From the NCBI GenBank assembly GCA_002305575.1, contig DBPP01000015.1:49613-113612 (forward strand): a stretch of 64,000 nt of DNA, read 5' to 3'. Below are positions 43,575 to 53,134 of this stretch, one piece after another; position 1 is the first letter of the stretch; each line of letters begins with the position of its first letter. The position numbers and the translations under genes were made by a program. This stretch comes from Ruminococcaceae bacterium UBA1417 (GTDB lineage Bacteria > Bacillota > Clostridia > Oscillospirales > Acutalibacteraceae). The notes under the pieces were generated by a model. It was given only the letters and a program-made list of their open reading frames with translations. It had not been told where the DNA came from and did not search any database.

Positions 43575-44429
43575 ATGGCACTTATGAAGGTCAAGGACAT
43601 TCTACAGCATGCCACGGAAAACCACTACGGTGTCGCCGCCATCAACGTGTTCAATTACGAGACGGTCAAATGGGCGGCGGAGGCGGCAAAGCGCGAGCGA
43701 ATTCCGCTCATCATCCAGCTGTATCCGGGCTTTGAGTCCTACATCAGCCTGCACCATGTCGCATCCTTCGCCAAGGAATTCGCGCAGAATGCCGATGTGC
43801 CGATTGCCGTGCACCTCGACCATTCCGCTTCCTACGAGATCGCCGTGCGCGGCATCAAGGCCGGGTTTCCATCCGTGATGGTAGACGGCTCCGCTCGCCC
43901 GTATGCGGAGAATGTGGCGATGACCAAAGCGGTCGTGCAGACCGCCGCGGTGTTTGATGTCGATGTGGAGGCTGAGCTCGGGCATGTCGGTTCCGGCGCA
44001 AGCCTTGATGACATCATCAACAGCGACAATTATACGAACGTCGAGCAGGCGGTCGATTTTGTCGAGCAGACGGGCTGCGGATCGCTGGCTGTTGCAGTGG
44101 GCAACGCGCACGGTGCATATGTCCAAACGCCCAATCTCGATTTTGACCGCATCCGCAAACTGCGCGCGGCCGTGCCGGTGCCGCTCGTGCTGCACGGCTG
44201 CTCGGATATTCCGGATGAACAGCTGCAGGAAAGCGTGCGTCTGGGCATGAGTAAGTTCAACATTGCGACGGAATACTTCCGCGCGTGCTACGCATCTTTG
44301 TGCGCGGCAGCCGATCCCGAAAAGAAGGACGGCAGCTTTATGTCGATCCTGAACGAAGCCAGCGAGGGCGCCATTGCGTTTGTCCGCGGCAAAATGCGCC
44401 TTTTGAATCCGAACGGCTTTTCCCTGTGA
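43575..44429 (+). CDS. Class II ketose-bisphosphate aldolase (FbaA/GatY family)
   Basis: 284 aa zinc TIM barrel. VHLDHSASYE carries the catalytic Asp and first zinc His; AELGHVGS the glutamate; VGNAHGAY and LHGCSDIPDE the other zinc histidines; FNIATEYFRACY closes the phosphate site. LHGCSD replaces the usual LHGGSG, a change next to the substrate phosphate, so the substrate may not be fructose-1,6-bisphosphate. GAAGGAG precedes the ATG. First gene of an operon with a PfkB kinase and an isomerase, the last step of that route (cleavage to two C3 units or C3+C2). Confidence 0.88.
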   Translation: MALMKVKDILQHATENHYGVAAINVFNYETVKWAAEAAKRERIPLIIQLYPGFESYISLHHVASFAKEFAQNADVPIAVHLDHSASYEIAVRGIKAGFPSVMVDGSARPYAENVAMTKAVVQTAAVFDVDVEAELGHVGSGASLDDIINSDNYTNVEQAVDFVEQTGCGSLAVAVGNAHGAYVQTPNLDFDRIRKLRAAVPVPLVLHGCSDIPDEQLQESVRLGMSKFNIATEYFRACYASLCAAADPEKKDGSFMSILNEASEGAIAFVRGKMRLLNPNGFSL

Positions 44430-44451
44430 AACGCATGAGAGGAGCATAAAC

Positions 44452-45414
44452 GTGAAAAAGAAATACCAGATAGCGGGCTATGACATGCCCTGCGTCGATC
44501 TTGCCGTCAATGTGGATGTTTTCCCGAAGCCGAACGGCGGCACGGGTGTGCGCGACCTTTCCTGGCAGGGCGGCGGCAAGGTGGCGACCGGGATGGTGGC
44601 CGCGGCGCGGCTCGGCGCGAAATGTGCGATGCTCGGCGCCGTCGGCGACGACGATTACGGCATGTTCGTCCTGCATGACTTTGAGCGTCACGGCATCGAT
44701 GTGCACGGCATGCAGGTGCGCCCCGGGCAGACGACTTCGCTTTCGATTGTGCTGAGCGACCGCGAGACGAACGGCCGCAGCATTGTGTACCGCAGCGGTA
44801 CGGCAACGCCGCCGGCGCCCGGTACGCTCGACGAAGCAGTTCTGGCAGACTGCGAATGGTTCTTTATCTCGCGCGGTTCGGAGGTGTGCCTCGACGCCGC
44901 CCGCAAGGCGAAAGCCGCTGGGGCCAAGGTCATCATCGATGCGGACAGCTACGATTCGAGCGTGATGGAAAACCTCGACCTGATCGATGCGTTCGTCGCG
45001 TCGGAGTTTGTGTACGACGTGCTGTTCAAGGATAAGAACTACGCGGAAAACTGCAAGAAAGTGTACGAGATGGGGCCGCCCATTGTTGTGTTTACGTTGG
45101 GCGCCAAGGGCTGCGTCGGCTACAGCGCGGACGGTTTCTTCCAGCTCGACTCCTATGACGTGCACGTGGCCGATACGGTCGGCGCGGGCGACGTTTTCCA
45201 CGGCGCATTTGCCGTGGGCATGGTGGAGGGCATGACGGCAAAGGCCGCTGCGGAGTTGGCCACGGCCGCTGCCTGTATCAAATGTACGCGCATTGGCGGT
45301 CGGGCGGGAATTCCGGATCGCGCGACCGCAGAGAAATTCATGCAAACCGGAGAAATCGATTACACGGAGATCGATCAGCGCACCGCATTTTACGGAAAGG
45401 GGCTGCAGTTGTAA
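44452..45414 (+). CDS. PfkB-family carbohydrate kinase
   Basis: 320 aa ribokinase fold. GGKVATGMVAAARLGAKCAMLGAVGDDDYG (PfkB signature 1 region) and DTVGAGDVFHGAFAVG (signature 2, catalytic Asp in GAGD) are present; TLGAKGCVGYS gives the anion-hole region. Phosphorylates a keto-sugar or keto-sugar phosphate between the isomerase and aldolase steps. GTG 44452 follows GAGGAG. TAA overlaps the ATG of the isomerase by one base (TAATG). Confidence 0.9.
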   Translation: MKKKYQIAGYDMPCVDLAVNVDVFPKPNGGTGVRDLSWQGGGKVATGMVAAARLGAKCAMLGAVGDDDYGMFVLHDFERHGIDVHGMQVRPGQTTSLSIVLSDRETNGRSIVYRSGTATPPAPGTLDEAVLADCEWFFISRGSEVCLDAARKAKAAGAKVIIDADSYDSSVMENLDLIDAFVASEFVYDVLFKDKNYAENCKKVYEMGPPIVVFTLGAKGCVGYSADGFFQLDSYDVHVADTVGAGDVFHGAFAVGMVEGMTAKAAAELATAAACIKCTRIGGRAGIPDRATAEKFMQTGEIDYTEIDQRTAFYGKGLQL

Positions 45415-46793
45415 TGGAAAAAATCAGACTGGGCGTTGCGCCCACCAAACGGGGTTTCCTCAGTATGGAGGAGGCTAAGCGTCAGAAAGATAAATTTATG
45501 GCGGTGATCCGCTCGATCCTGCCCGATCAGGTGGAGATCATCGACATCGACGACCTGTGCGAAAACGGCATTCTCTACGAGACGGCCCGTATCCCGGCGG
45601 TCGTGGATAAATTCCGCAAGGCCAACATCGACGCGCTTTTCACGCCGCACTGTGATTTCGGCGAGGAGCAGTGCGCAGCCGGTGTGGCGGCCCAAATGAA
45701 GGTGCCCACGTTGCTGTGGGGCGCGCGCGACGAGCGGCCCAATACGGATGCAGGTCGCGGGCGCGATACCCAGTGCGGCATGTTTGCCTGTTCGAAGGTT
45801 ATGCGTCGTTTTGGCGTGCAGTACAGCTACATCTGGAACTGTGAGACGGAGAGCGACGATTTTAAAAATGGCTATGACGCGTTTATCCGCGTGGTTTCTG
45901 TCATCAAGACGATCCGGACGCTGCGTATCGCAAAATTCGGCGCCCGTCCGGTGCCGTTTATGAGCGTTATGGCAAATGAAGCGGAGCTTGCCACGAAATT
46001 CGGCATCACGACCGTGCCGATTTCCCCAACGGCCATTGCGAAGCGCACCGACGCGCTGATTGCCGAAAACGGCGAGGCACTTCAGGCCTATTACGCCGAT
46101 CTTACCGCACGCATCGATACCACGGCGATGGAGCCGGACAAGGTGCTGCGCTGCGCGGCTGTCGCAATGGCGACCAAGCAGCTGATGCTGGAGAACAACT
46201 GCTCTGTCGGCGCGATGGAATGCTGGAGCGCGACGCCGATCATCGGCGTGCCGATCTGCATGACGCTCGGCGAGCTGGCGGATGCCGGATTGCCGATTTC
46301 CTGTGAGACGGATCTCAACGGCGCGGTTACGCTGGCGATTCTGCGCGCGGTCACGTTGGGGCAGGCCTCCGGTTTTTTGGCAGACCTCACGATTCGGCAT
46401 CCCGAAAACGACAACGCCGAGCTGCTTTGGCACTGTGGTCCGTTCCCGTATTCACTCAAGGATCCGGCCTCCAAGGCGCGTCTGGTCGGTGGGCAGGAGC
46501 GTTGGGAGTTGAAGAAGGGGAATATCACAATTTCCCGCTTTGACGATATTGACGGCGAATATTATCTCTTCGGCGGTGAGGGCAAGGCTGTAGACGGCCC
46601 GGAGACGACCGGTACGTACGTCTGGTTTGAGACGGACAATTGGAAGCGCTGGGAAGAAAAGCTGATGTTCGGCCCGTATATCCACCATGTTGGCGGCGTA
46701 TACGGCAATTACAAAAAGGTGCTGCGCGAAGCGGCGCGCTACCTTGGCCTGAAATTTGACGATGCGGACGAGCAGGGGATTTACAGCCTGTAA
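45414..46793 (+). CDS. L-fucose/L-arabinose isomerase-family protein
   Basis: 459 aa, the shorter branch of the FucI/AraA fold. Two Rossmann-like domains (LGVAPTKRGFLSMEEAKRQK...; DALFTPHCDFGEEQCAAGVA) and a C-terminal domain with AMECWSATPIIGVPICMTLGEL, a metal-site region (Glu) and SCETDLNGAVTLAILRA; LWHCGPFP provides the second. Aldose-ketose isomerisation of an unidentified sugar is predicted. ATG 45414 overlaps the kinase stop; GGAAAGGGG is just upstream. Third gene of the operon; terminator follows. Confidence 0.88.
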   Translation: MEKIRLGVAPTKRGFLSMEEAKRQKDKFMAVIRSILPDQVEIIDIDDLCENGILYETARIPAVVDKFRKANIDALFTPHCDFGEEQCAAGVAAQMKVPTLLWGARDERPNTDAGRGRDTQCGMFACSKVMRRFGVQYSYIWNCETESDDFKNGYDAFIRVVSVIKTIRTLRIAKFGARPVPFMSVMANEAELATKFGITTVPISPTAIAKRTDALIAENGEALQAYYADLTARIDTTAMEPDKVLRCAAVAMATKQLMLENNCSVGAMECWSATPIIGVPICMTLGELADAGLPISCETDLNGAVTLAILRAVTLGQASGFLADLTIRHPENDNAELLWHCGPFPYSLKDPASKARLVGGQERWELKKGNITISRFDDIDGEYYLFGGEGKAVDGPETTGTYVWFETDNWKRWEEKLMFGPYIHHVGGVYGNYKKVLREAARYLGLKFDDADEQGIYSL

Positions 46794-46840
46794 TTTCGGC
46801 CGCGTCACACGGATTATGCATTTGAGAACCCCCTTTTTGT

Positions 46841-46879
46841 GCGGCAGGCACCCGATTACCGGGTGTCTGCCGCCTTTTT
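46841..46879 (+). terminator. Terminator of the aldolase/kinase/isomerase operon
   Basis: 14-bp stem GCGGCAGGCACCCG / CGGGTGTCTGCCGC (46841-46854, 46860-46873), then CTTTTTC. Confidence 0.92.
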
Positions 46880-46901
46880 CCTGCGATTTCTCCGCCTTTT
46901 G

Positions 46902-46930
46902 TTGCGAAAACAGTAAAAAGATGGTATACT
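46902..46930 (+). promoter_or_regulatory. Promoter of the flippase gene
   Basis: TTGCGA (46902-46907), 17-bp spacer ending TGG, TATACT (46925-46930). Confidence 0.8.
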
Positions 46931-47005
46931 AATCTTTCAAGAGTGGTTTGGGGTAGGGATATGCCGCGCGCAATGCGTTGAACTTAAGATACGGGAGTGA
47001 TTTTT

Positions 47006-48607
47006 TTGGCGGAGCAGAAAGGGCAAAGCTTTTTAAAGGGCACGGTAATCCTGACCGCGGCGACGTTCGTCGTCAAATTCATCAACATATTTTTTTCCAT
47101 TCCGCTGTCCAATTTTCTTGGCGGCGAAGGTATGGGGCATTTCTATACGGCGTATGATATCTTTATCTTTTTCAGCGTTCTGGCCTCTTCAGGTACGCCG
47201 GTGGCCATTTCGCGTATGGTGAGCATGGCGTATGCGCAGGGCAGAAAGCGGGAGGCAGATAAGATTTTCCGCGTTTCCTTTACGCTTTTTTCCATCATTG
47301 GCATGCTTGGCTGCGTGGTTATGATTGTCTTTTCCAGACAGCTTTCCGTTTTGATGACGCAGGGCGACCGTTCCATGTATGCCATCGCGGCGTTGGCCCC
47401 GATGGTGCTTTTCATGTCTTTGTCCTCCTGCCTGCGCGGTTACTTCCAGGGACGTTCCAACATGACGCCTACCGCGGTTTCGCAGGTTCTGGAATCCCTT
47501 GTCAAGCTGTTTGTCGGCATTGGGCTCGCGCTGTATTTTCTGAATACGACGGGTCTGCCCGAGCTGGGCGCCGCCGGTGCGATCGTCGGCGTTTCGGTCG
47601 GTTCCTTCTTTGCGGTGCTGTATATCCTGCTCTACTATTTCAAAAAGCGTTCCGAAACGCGTTATATGGTGCAGGAGCCGCCGGTTTCCACCACCAAGCG
47701 CATTTTGCGGGATATTCTGGTTTTTGCCGTGCCGGTGATTGTGGGCTCTACGTTTTTGAGTCTGCTGGATCTGGTGGATTCGAGCGTGATGATGTACCGC
47801 CTACAGGATGTCGCCGGGTTTGACGAGACCACGGCTATGATGATGAAGGGCTGGCTCGGCAATGCGCGCAAGTATTTTGATTTGCCCAACGCCGTGATTG
47901 TGCCGATTTCCACAGCGGTATTGCCGCTGCTTTCCGGGGTGATTGCGCGGGAGGACCGCCGGGGCATCCGGGAAACCTCCACGCTCGCCCTGCGCATGAC
48001 GCTGATGGTCGCGATCCCGGCAGCCGTCGGTCTGTGCGTTTTCGCCTCGCCGATCTGCGACTTGCTGCTGTACAATCAGCCCGGAGACGCCGCCGGAACA
48101 GCGCCGCTGCTGATGCTGATGGCGCCGGCTGTGATCACGGCGAGCCTTCTGTATACGACAAACGCAATGATTCAGGCTGTCGGCAAGGTGTATATTCCCA
48201 TTGTCAATATGGCGATCGGTACGGTGGTGCGCATCCTGATTGTCTTCGTGCTCTGCGGTATCCCGGAAATCAACGTAAACGGTGCGGCGGTGTCCACCTT
48301 TGTTTCTTATCTTGTAATGATTGTGCTCAATATCCTTGCGATGCGCCGCATTCTGCCCGGCGTGCCGAGCGTGGTAAAAATGGCGGTCCGCCCGCTTCTG
48401 GCGGCGCTGATCATGGCGGCGGTTTCCTATCCGTTTTACCTGTTGCTTGCGCTTTGGCTTGGCAGCAAAATCGCCATCATCGCGTCCATTCTCGTGGCCA
48501 TCGGGATCTATGTCCTGGCGGCGATTTTCACCAAAGCGATCACGCGCGATGAGATCGTGCATATGCCGAAGGGCGAGCGCATCGCTGCATTTCTGCACCT
48601 GAAATGA
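47006..48607 (+). CDS. Polysaccharide/lipid II flippase of the SpoVB/MurJ (MOP) superfamily
   Basis: 533 aa, about 14 membrane helices. Opening SFLKGTVILTAATFVVKFINIFFSIPLS followed by LGGEGMGHFYTAYD matches the SpoVB/YtgP family (G..ll..a..i.k.igf...ipl...lG..g.G.y..a). Predicted to flip lipid-linked cell-wall or cortex precursors. TTG 47006 is the start: GGGAG is 8 nt upstream; GTG 46997 would overlap that site. Single-gene transcript, with a second promoter right after it for the ABC exporter. Confidence 0.87.
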   Translation: MAEQKGQSFLKGTVILTAATFVVKFINIFFSIPLSNFLGGEGMGHFYTAYDIFIFFSVLASSGTPVAISRMVSMAYAQGRKREADKIFRVSFTLFSIIGMLGCVVMIVFSRQLSVLMTQGDRSMYAIAALAPMVLFMSLSSCLRGYFQGRSNMTPTAVSQVLESLVKLFVGIGLALYFLNTTGLPELGAAGAIVGVSVGSFFAVLYILLYYFKKRSETRYMVQEPPVSTTKRILRDILVFAVPVIVGSTFLSLLDLVDSSVMMYRLQDVAGFDETTAMMMKGWLGNARKYFDLPNAVIVPISTAVLPLLSGVIAREDRRGIRETSTLALRMTLMVAIPAAVGLCVFASPICDLLLYNQPGDAAGTAPLLMLMAPAVITASLLYTTNAMIQAVGKVYIPIVNMAIGTVVRILIVFVLCGIPEINVNGAAVSTFVSYLVMIVLNILAMRRILPGVPSVVKMAVRPLLAALIMAAVSYPFYLLLALWLGSKIAIIASILVAIGIYVLAAIFTKAITRDEIVHMPKGERIAAFLHLK

Positions 48608-48618
48608 CGGCTTTTCCC

Positions 48619-48647
48619 TTGTAAAGGGCGTGGCGCCATGGTAAAAT
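48619..48647 (+). promoter_or_regulatory. Promoter of the homodimeric-type ABC exporter
   Basis: TTGTAA (48619-48624), 17-bp spacer ending TGG, TAAAAT (48642-48647). GGCGCGCC repeated around 48671-48687 can fold in the leader. Confidence 0.75.
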
Positions 48648-48712
48648 AGAGATAAGGATTTTATGGGGAAGGCGCGCCCGGCGCGCCGCAAATTCAGAAA
48701 GGATGGGTTGTA

Positions 48713-50494
48713 TTGGAACAGACACAGCAGAGAAAGCGGCCGAAGGGGTTGCTGCGCCGCTTTGCGCCGTATTTTGGGAAGTACAAATGGATTTTGATCT
48801 TTGATCTGTTCTGCGCGGCGATGACGACGGTGTGCGAGCTTGCGCTGCCGCTGATCGTGGAGCAGCTGACGGATATGGGCATCAGCAATCTGGCCGGCAT
48901 CACGCTCGAATATATTTTGCGCATCGGCCTGCTGTACATGTTTTTAAAACTTGTCGATGTGGGCGCCACGTTTTTCATGGCCTCTGTCGGCCACATCATG
49001 GGTACGAAAATTGAGACCGATATGCGGCGCGATCTGTTCGCGCATCTGCAAAAGCTTTCTCTGGCGTATTTCGACAGCACGAAGGTGGGGCAGATCATGT
49101 CGCGCATCACGTCCGACCTGTTCGATGTGACGGAGTTTGCGCACCACTGTCCGGAGGAATTCTTCATCGCGGCCATCAAGATTTTCGGCGCGTTTGCGAT
49201 CCTCTGCACGATGAGCGTGCCGCTGACGCTGATCATTTTTGCGGTGCTGCCGTTTATGCTGCTTGCCGCCATGTTTTTCAATAAGAAAATGCGCCGGCAG
49301 TTTATGAGCCAGCGCCGGCAGCTCGGTGAAATCAACGCGCAGGTGGAGGACAGCCTGCTCGGCGTGCGTGTTGTGAAATCCTTTGCGAACGAAAGCCTGG
49401 AGGAAAAGAAATTCGAGGCCGGCAACGTCAAGTTCTACAACACAAAGCGGTTGCGCTATATGTATATGGGCGGCTTTGAGGCTTCCAACAAATTTTTCGA
49501 CGGCCTGATGTACATCGTTGTGGTGATTGCTGGTGCGATCTTCATGATGCACGGTGCGATCACCCCGCCGGAGCTCGTCGCGTATCTGCTCTACATCACG
49601 ACGCTGATCAACTCGATCCACCGCATCGTGCAGTTTACGGAGCAGTTCCAGAGCGGCATCACCGGCGTGCAGCGTTTCTTTGAGATTATGGACGCCGAAA
49701 TCGACATTTTCGATGAACCCGACGCACAGGACCTCGGTGCGGTCCGCGGTGATGTGACGTTTGATCACGTCGGCTTCACGTATATGGACGACGGCACCGA
49801 AGTGCTTTCCGACATCAATCTCGAGGTAAAAGCCGGTGAAAACATTGCGCTGGTTGGACCCTCGGGTGGCGGCAAAACGACGCTGTGTAACCTAATCCCG
49901 CGTTTTTACGATACGACCGAAGGCCGCATCCTGATCGACGGCAAGGATATCCGCCACGTCACGTTGCAGTCGCTGCGTTCACAGATCGGCTTTGTGCAGC
50001 AGGATGTCTACCTGTTCTCCGGCTCGGTGTTTGAAAACATTGAATACGGGCGTCCGGGTGCATCGCGCGATGAAGTGATTGAGGCTGCGAAGCTGGCGGG
50101 CGCGCACGACTTTATTGAAGCGCTCTCGGACGGCTACGATACATACGTCGGCGAACGCGGCGTGAAGCTCTCGGGCGGCCAGAAGCAGCGCATTTCGATT
50201 GCGCGCGCGTTTTTGAAAAACCCGCCGATTCTGATCCTCGACGAAGCGACGAGCGCGCTCGATAACGAGAGCGAGCGCATTGTGCAACAGTCGCTGGAGA
50301 AGCTGGCGAAGGGCCGCACAACCTTCACGATCGCCCACCGTCTGACGACGATCAAGAACGCGACAAAGATTCTGGTCCTGACCGACAAGGGCATCGAGGA
50401 GTCCGGCACACACCGGGAGCTTATGGGCAAAAAAGGCATTTATTACGGTCTGTATAAAAGCTATACGGAAATGACGGCCGATACCAACGACTGA
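48713..50494 (+). CDS. ABC exporter, multidrug/lipid type, full transmembrane-ATPase half-transporter
   Basis: 593 aa: six membrane helices then an ATPase domain with Walker A GPSGGGKTT, Q-loop IGFVQQDVY, signature LSGGQKQR, Walker B PILILDEATSALD and switch TIAHRLTT. All motifs are canonical, so it can form an active homodimer, unlike the pair at 20152-23651. TTG 48713 start, GAAAGGATGGG upstream. Substrate unknown. The aldo/keto reductase follows after 67 nt. Confidence 0.92.
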   Translation: MEQTQQRKRPKGLLRRFAPYFGKYKWILIFDLFCAAMTTVCELALPLIVEQLTDMGISNLAGITLEYILRIGLLYMFLKLVDVGATFFMASVGHIMGTKIETDMRRDLFAHLQKLSLAYFDSTKVGQIMSRITSDLFDVTEFAHHCPEEFFIAAIKIFGAFAILCTMSVPLTLIIFAVLPFMLLAAMFFNKKMRRQFMSQRRQLGEINAQVEDSLLGVRVVKSFANESLEEKKFEAGNVKFYNTKRLRYMYMGGFEASNKFFDGLMYIVVVIAGAIFMMHGAITPPELVAYLLYITTLINSIHRIVQFTEQFQSGITGVQRFFEIMDAEIDIFDEPDAQDLGAVRGDVTFDHVGFTYMDDGTEVLSDINLEVKAGENIALVGPSGGGKTTLCNLIPRFYDTTEGRILIDGKDIRHVTLQSLRSQIGFVQQDVYLFSGSVFENIEYGRPGASRDEVIEAAKLAGAHDFIEALSDGYDTYVGERGVKLSGGQKQRISIARAFLKNPPILILDEATSALDNESERIVQQSLEKLAKGRTTFTIAHRLTTIKNATKILVLTDKGIEESGTHRELMGKKGIYYGLYKSYTEMTADTND

Positions 50495-50561
50495 CACACG
50501 GCCGTCCTTCAACCAGGAAGCATTGGAAAACCGACGGACGCACAGAAGGAAAGGTGATTTT

Positions 50562-51572
50562 ATGCAAATGGTAACGCTTGGCAGCACAGGGATTACAGTG
50601 AACCGCAACGGCTTTGGTGCGCTGCCGATTCAGCGCGTCTCTGTCGAGGAGGCAGGGCGGTTGCTCCGCAAGGCGTTTGACAACGGCGTTGACTTTTTCG
50701 ATACGGCCCGCAGCTATTCGGACAGCGAGATGAAGATCGGCCTCGCGCTTTCCGATGTGCGCGATCAAATCTATATCGCGACCAAGACGCCGTCCACAAC
50801 GGTGGAAGGCTTCTGGAACGATCTCGAAACCAGCCTCGCACTGCTCAAAACGGATTATATCGATATTTATCAGTTCCATAACCCCGCCTTTTGTCCGAAG
50901 CCCGGAGACGGTACCGGTCTGTACGAGGCAATGCTGGAAGCAAAGGCGCAGGGGAAAATCCGCCACATCGGCATCACCAACCACCGTCTGGCGGTGGCCC
51001 AGGAGGCCGTGCTGTCCGGACTGTACGAAACGCTGCAATTTCCGTTCAGCTATCTGGCAAGCGAAAAGGATGAGGCACTTGTCCGGCTTTGCGCAGAGAA
51101 AAACGTCGGCTTTATCTGCATGAAGGCGCTTTCCGGCGGCCTCATCACGCGTAGTGACGCCGCATACGCCTACCTCGCGCAATTTGACAATACACTGCCA
51201 ATTTGGGGCATCCAGCGTGAGAGCGAGCTGGATGAATTCCTCCGTTATCAAGGAAACCCGCCGCGTATGACGGAGGAAATCACCGCGTTTGTGGCGCAGG
51301 AACGCATCTCGCTGGCCGGCGATTTTTGCCGTGGCTGCGGCTACTGCATGCCGTGCCCGCAGGGGATCGAAATCAACCAGTGCGCGCGCATGTCGCTTTT
51401 GCTGCGCCGTTCGCCTTCGGCCAACTGGCTCACGCCGGTCTGGCGGGAAAAGATGGAACAGATTGAGAACTGCACGCACTGCGGCCAATGTATGAAGCGT
51501 TGTCCTTATGGGCTCCATACGCCGGAGCTGCTGCGCAAAAATTTGGAGGATTACAGAACCTTCCGCCCATAA
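50562..51572 (+). CDS. Aldo/keto reductase with two C-terminal [4Fe-4S] motifs
   Basis: 336 aa. AKR barrel (about 1-245) with catalytic tetrad parts FFDTARSYSDSE (Asp, Tyr), IYIATKTPST (Lys) and DIYQFHNP (His). C-terminal ferredoxin-like region: CRGCGYCMPCPQG near residue 263 and CTHCGQCMKRCPYG near 305. This architecture occurs in anaerobes where the flavin-free reductase is thought to exchange electrons through ferredoxin clusters. ATG 50562 after GAAAGGTGA; upstream frame to 50523 lacks a ribosome site. Substrate unknown. Confidence 0.92.
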   Translation: MQMVTLGSTGITVNRNGFGALPIQRVSVEEAGRLLRKAFDNGVDFFDTARSYSDSEMKIGLALSDVRDQIYIATKTPSTTVEGFWNDLETSLALLKTDYIDIYQFHNPAFCPKPGDGTGLYEAMLEAKAQGKIRHIGITNHRLAVAQEAVLSGLYETLQFPFSYLASEKDEALVRLCAEKNVGFICMKALSGGLITRSDAAYAYLAQFDNTLPIWGIQRESELDEFLRYQGNPPRMTEEITAFVAQERISLAGDFCRGCGYCMPCPQGIEINQCARMSLLLRRSPSANWLTPVWREKMEQIENCTHCGQCMKRCPYGLHTPELLRKNLEDYRTFRP

Positions 51573-51607
51573 GCCGACGCATTTGTCGGAAAGAAAGGAC
51601 CATCACC

Positions 51608-53008
51608 ATGACTGTAAGCGAGTTTTACAGCGCGCTCAAAGGTAAGCGCGTTTCGTTCGTCGGCGTCGGCCGCACCAATCTGCCGCTGATTGAAAAATTT
51701 ATGGCCTGCGGCGCCGCGGTGACCGTGCGCGACCGGCGCGCCGAAGAGGCGCTCGGCGCAGACGGGGAGTACCTGCGCAAGCTCGGCGCAAAGCTGATCT
51801 GCGGCGAAGGGTATCTCGAGAATATCGACGAGGATATGCTCCTGCGCACGCCAGGCGTGCCGTATCTGCTCGAGGCGCTACAGGCGGCGAAAGCACGCGG
51901 CACGGCGGTGACGAGCGAAATGGAGCTGTTCTTCGACCTTTGCCCGTGTAAAATTTACGCGGTGACGGGTAGCGACGGCAAGACGACGACCACTTCCGTG
52001 ATTGCCGAAATGTTGAAGGCTGCCGGTAAAACCGTCCATCTTGGCGGCAATATTGGCCGCCCGCTGTTGCCGGAGATCGAGGAGATTTCCCCGGACGACG
52101 TGGCGGTGGTGGAGCTCTCCAGCTTTCAGCTCATCTCAATGCGCCGCAGTCCGGATGTCGCGGTGATCACCAACCTTTCACCGAACCATCTTGACGTGCA
52201 CAAGGATATGGACGAGTATGTCGGCGCCAAGAAAAACATCTTCCTGCATCAGAATGCGTTCGGCCGCACGGTGCTCAATGCCGACAATGCGCTGACGGCG
52301 GCCTGTGCGCCGGAAACGCGCGGCGAGACGCTGCTTTTCTCGCGCCGCACAAAGACGAACGGGGCGTGGTGCAGCGCAGACGGCAAAATTTATTTTGGCG
52401 ATACGTTTGTGCTGCGGGAGACGGATATTTTGATTCCGGGCAAGCATAATGTGGAGAACTATCTGGCGGCGATCTCCGCCGTGTGGGGCGAGGTGCCGGC
52501 GGAAACAATCGTGTCGGTTGCAAAAAGCTTCGGCGGCGTCGAGCACCGCATGGAACTTGTCCGCACGCTGGACGGCGTCCGCTGGTACAACGATTCGATT
52601 GCCACAAGCCCTTCGCGCGCGATGATCGGCACACTTTCGCTGTATGATTTCAAAATTATCATGATCGCGGGCGGCGCGGATAAGAAGGTGCCGTTTGACG
52701 AACTCGGCGGCGTGATCTGCGACAAGGTCAAAACGCTCGTATTGCTTTCGCCGGAAGCGCCCTTGCCGGGCTTTAAGCCTGCGGCGGCCGGAAAGATTGA
52801 GGCGGCGGTGCGCGGCGCGGCGCATTACCGGGAAGGCGCGCCCGAGATCCTGCATGCGCACACAATGGAACAAGCTGTGGCGCTGGCGAGAAGTCGCGCG
52901 CGTGCGGGCGACGTGGTATCGCTCTGCCCGGCGGCGACCGGCTTTGACATGTATAAGAGCTTTGCGGAACGCGGCGATATTTTCCGCGCGGTGGTGCAGG
53001 GGCTCTGA
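51608..53008 (+). CDS. murD: UDP-N-acetylmuramoyl-L-alanine--D-glutamate ligase
   Basis: Adds D-glutamate to UDP-MurNAc-L-Ala in peptidoglycan synthesis. 466 aa, three Mur-ligase domains: N-terminal UDP-binding (VSFVGVGRTNLPLIEKF, RTPGVPYLLEAL), central ATPase with VTGSDGKTTTTSVIAEML and NLSPNHLDVHKDMDEYVGAK (carbamylated Lys region), C-terminal FGGVEHRMELV...WYNDSIATSPSRAM. ATG 51608 with AAAGAAAGGA. It stands outside a mur/fts cluster here. Confidence 0.94.
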   Translation: MTVSEFYSALKGKRVSFVGVGRTNLPLIEKFMACGAAVTVRDRRAEEALGADGEYLRKLGAKLICGEGYLENIDEDMLLRTPGVPYLLEALQAAKARGTAVTSEMELFFDLCPCKIYAVTGSDGKTTTTSVIAEMLKAAGKTVHLGGNIGRPLLPEIEEISPDDVAVVELSSFQLISMRRSPDVAVITNLSPNHLDVHKDMDEYVGAKKNIFLHQNAFGRTVLNADNALTAACAPETRGETLLFSRRTKTNGAWCSADGKIYFGDTFVLRETDILIPGKHNVENYLAAISAVWGEVPAETIVSVAKSFGGVEHRMELVRTLDGVRWYNDSIATSPSRAMIGTLSLYDFKIIMIAGGADKKVPFDELGGVICDKVKTLVLLSPEAPLPGFKPAAAGKIEAAVRGAAHYREGAPEILHAHTMEQAVALARSRARAGDVVSLCPAATGFDMYKSFAERGDIFRAVVQGL

Positions 53009-53134
53009 GATGGGGGCGGAAAGCCGCCGTGGAAAAACTTACAAGGATTTTAGAGAGATTTTTGCGCACTCGGCGCCGTTCTGTGGCAGAATAGAAGCAC
53101 AGAATGTCTGGAAAGAGGATGGGATAGGATACGT

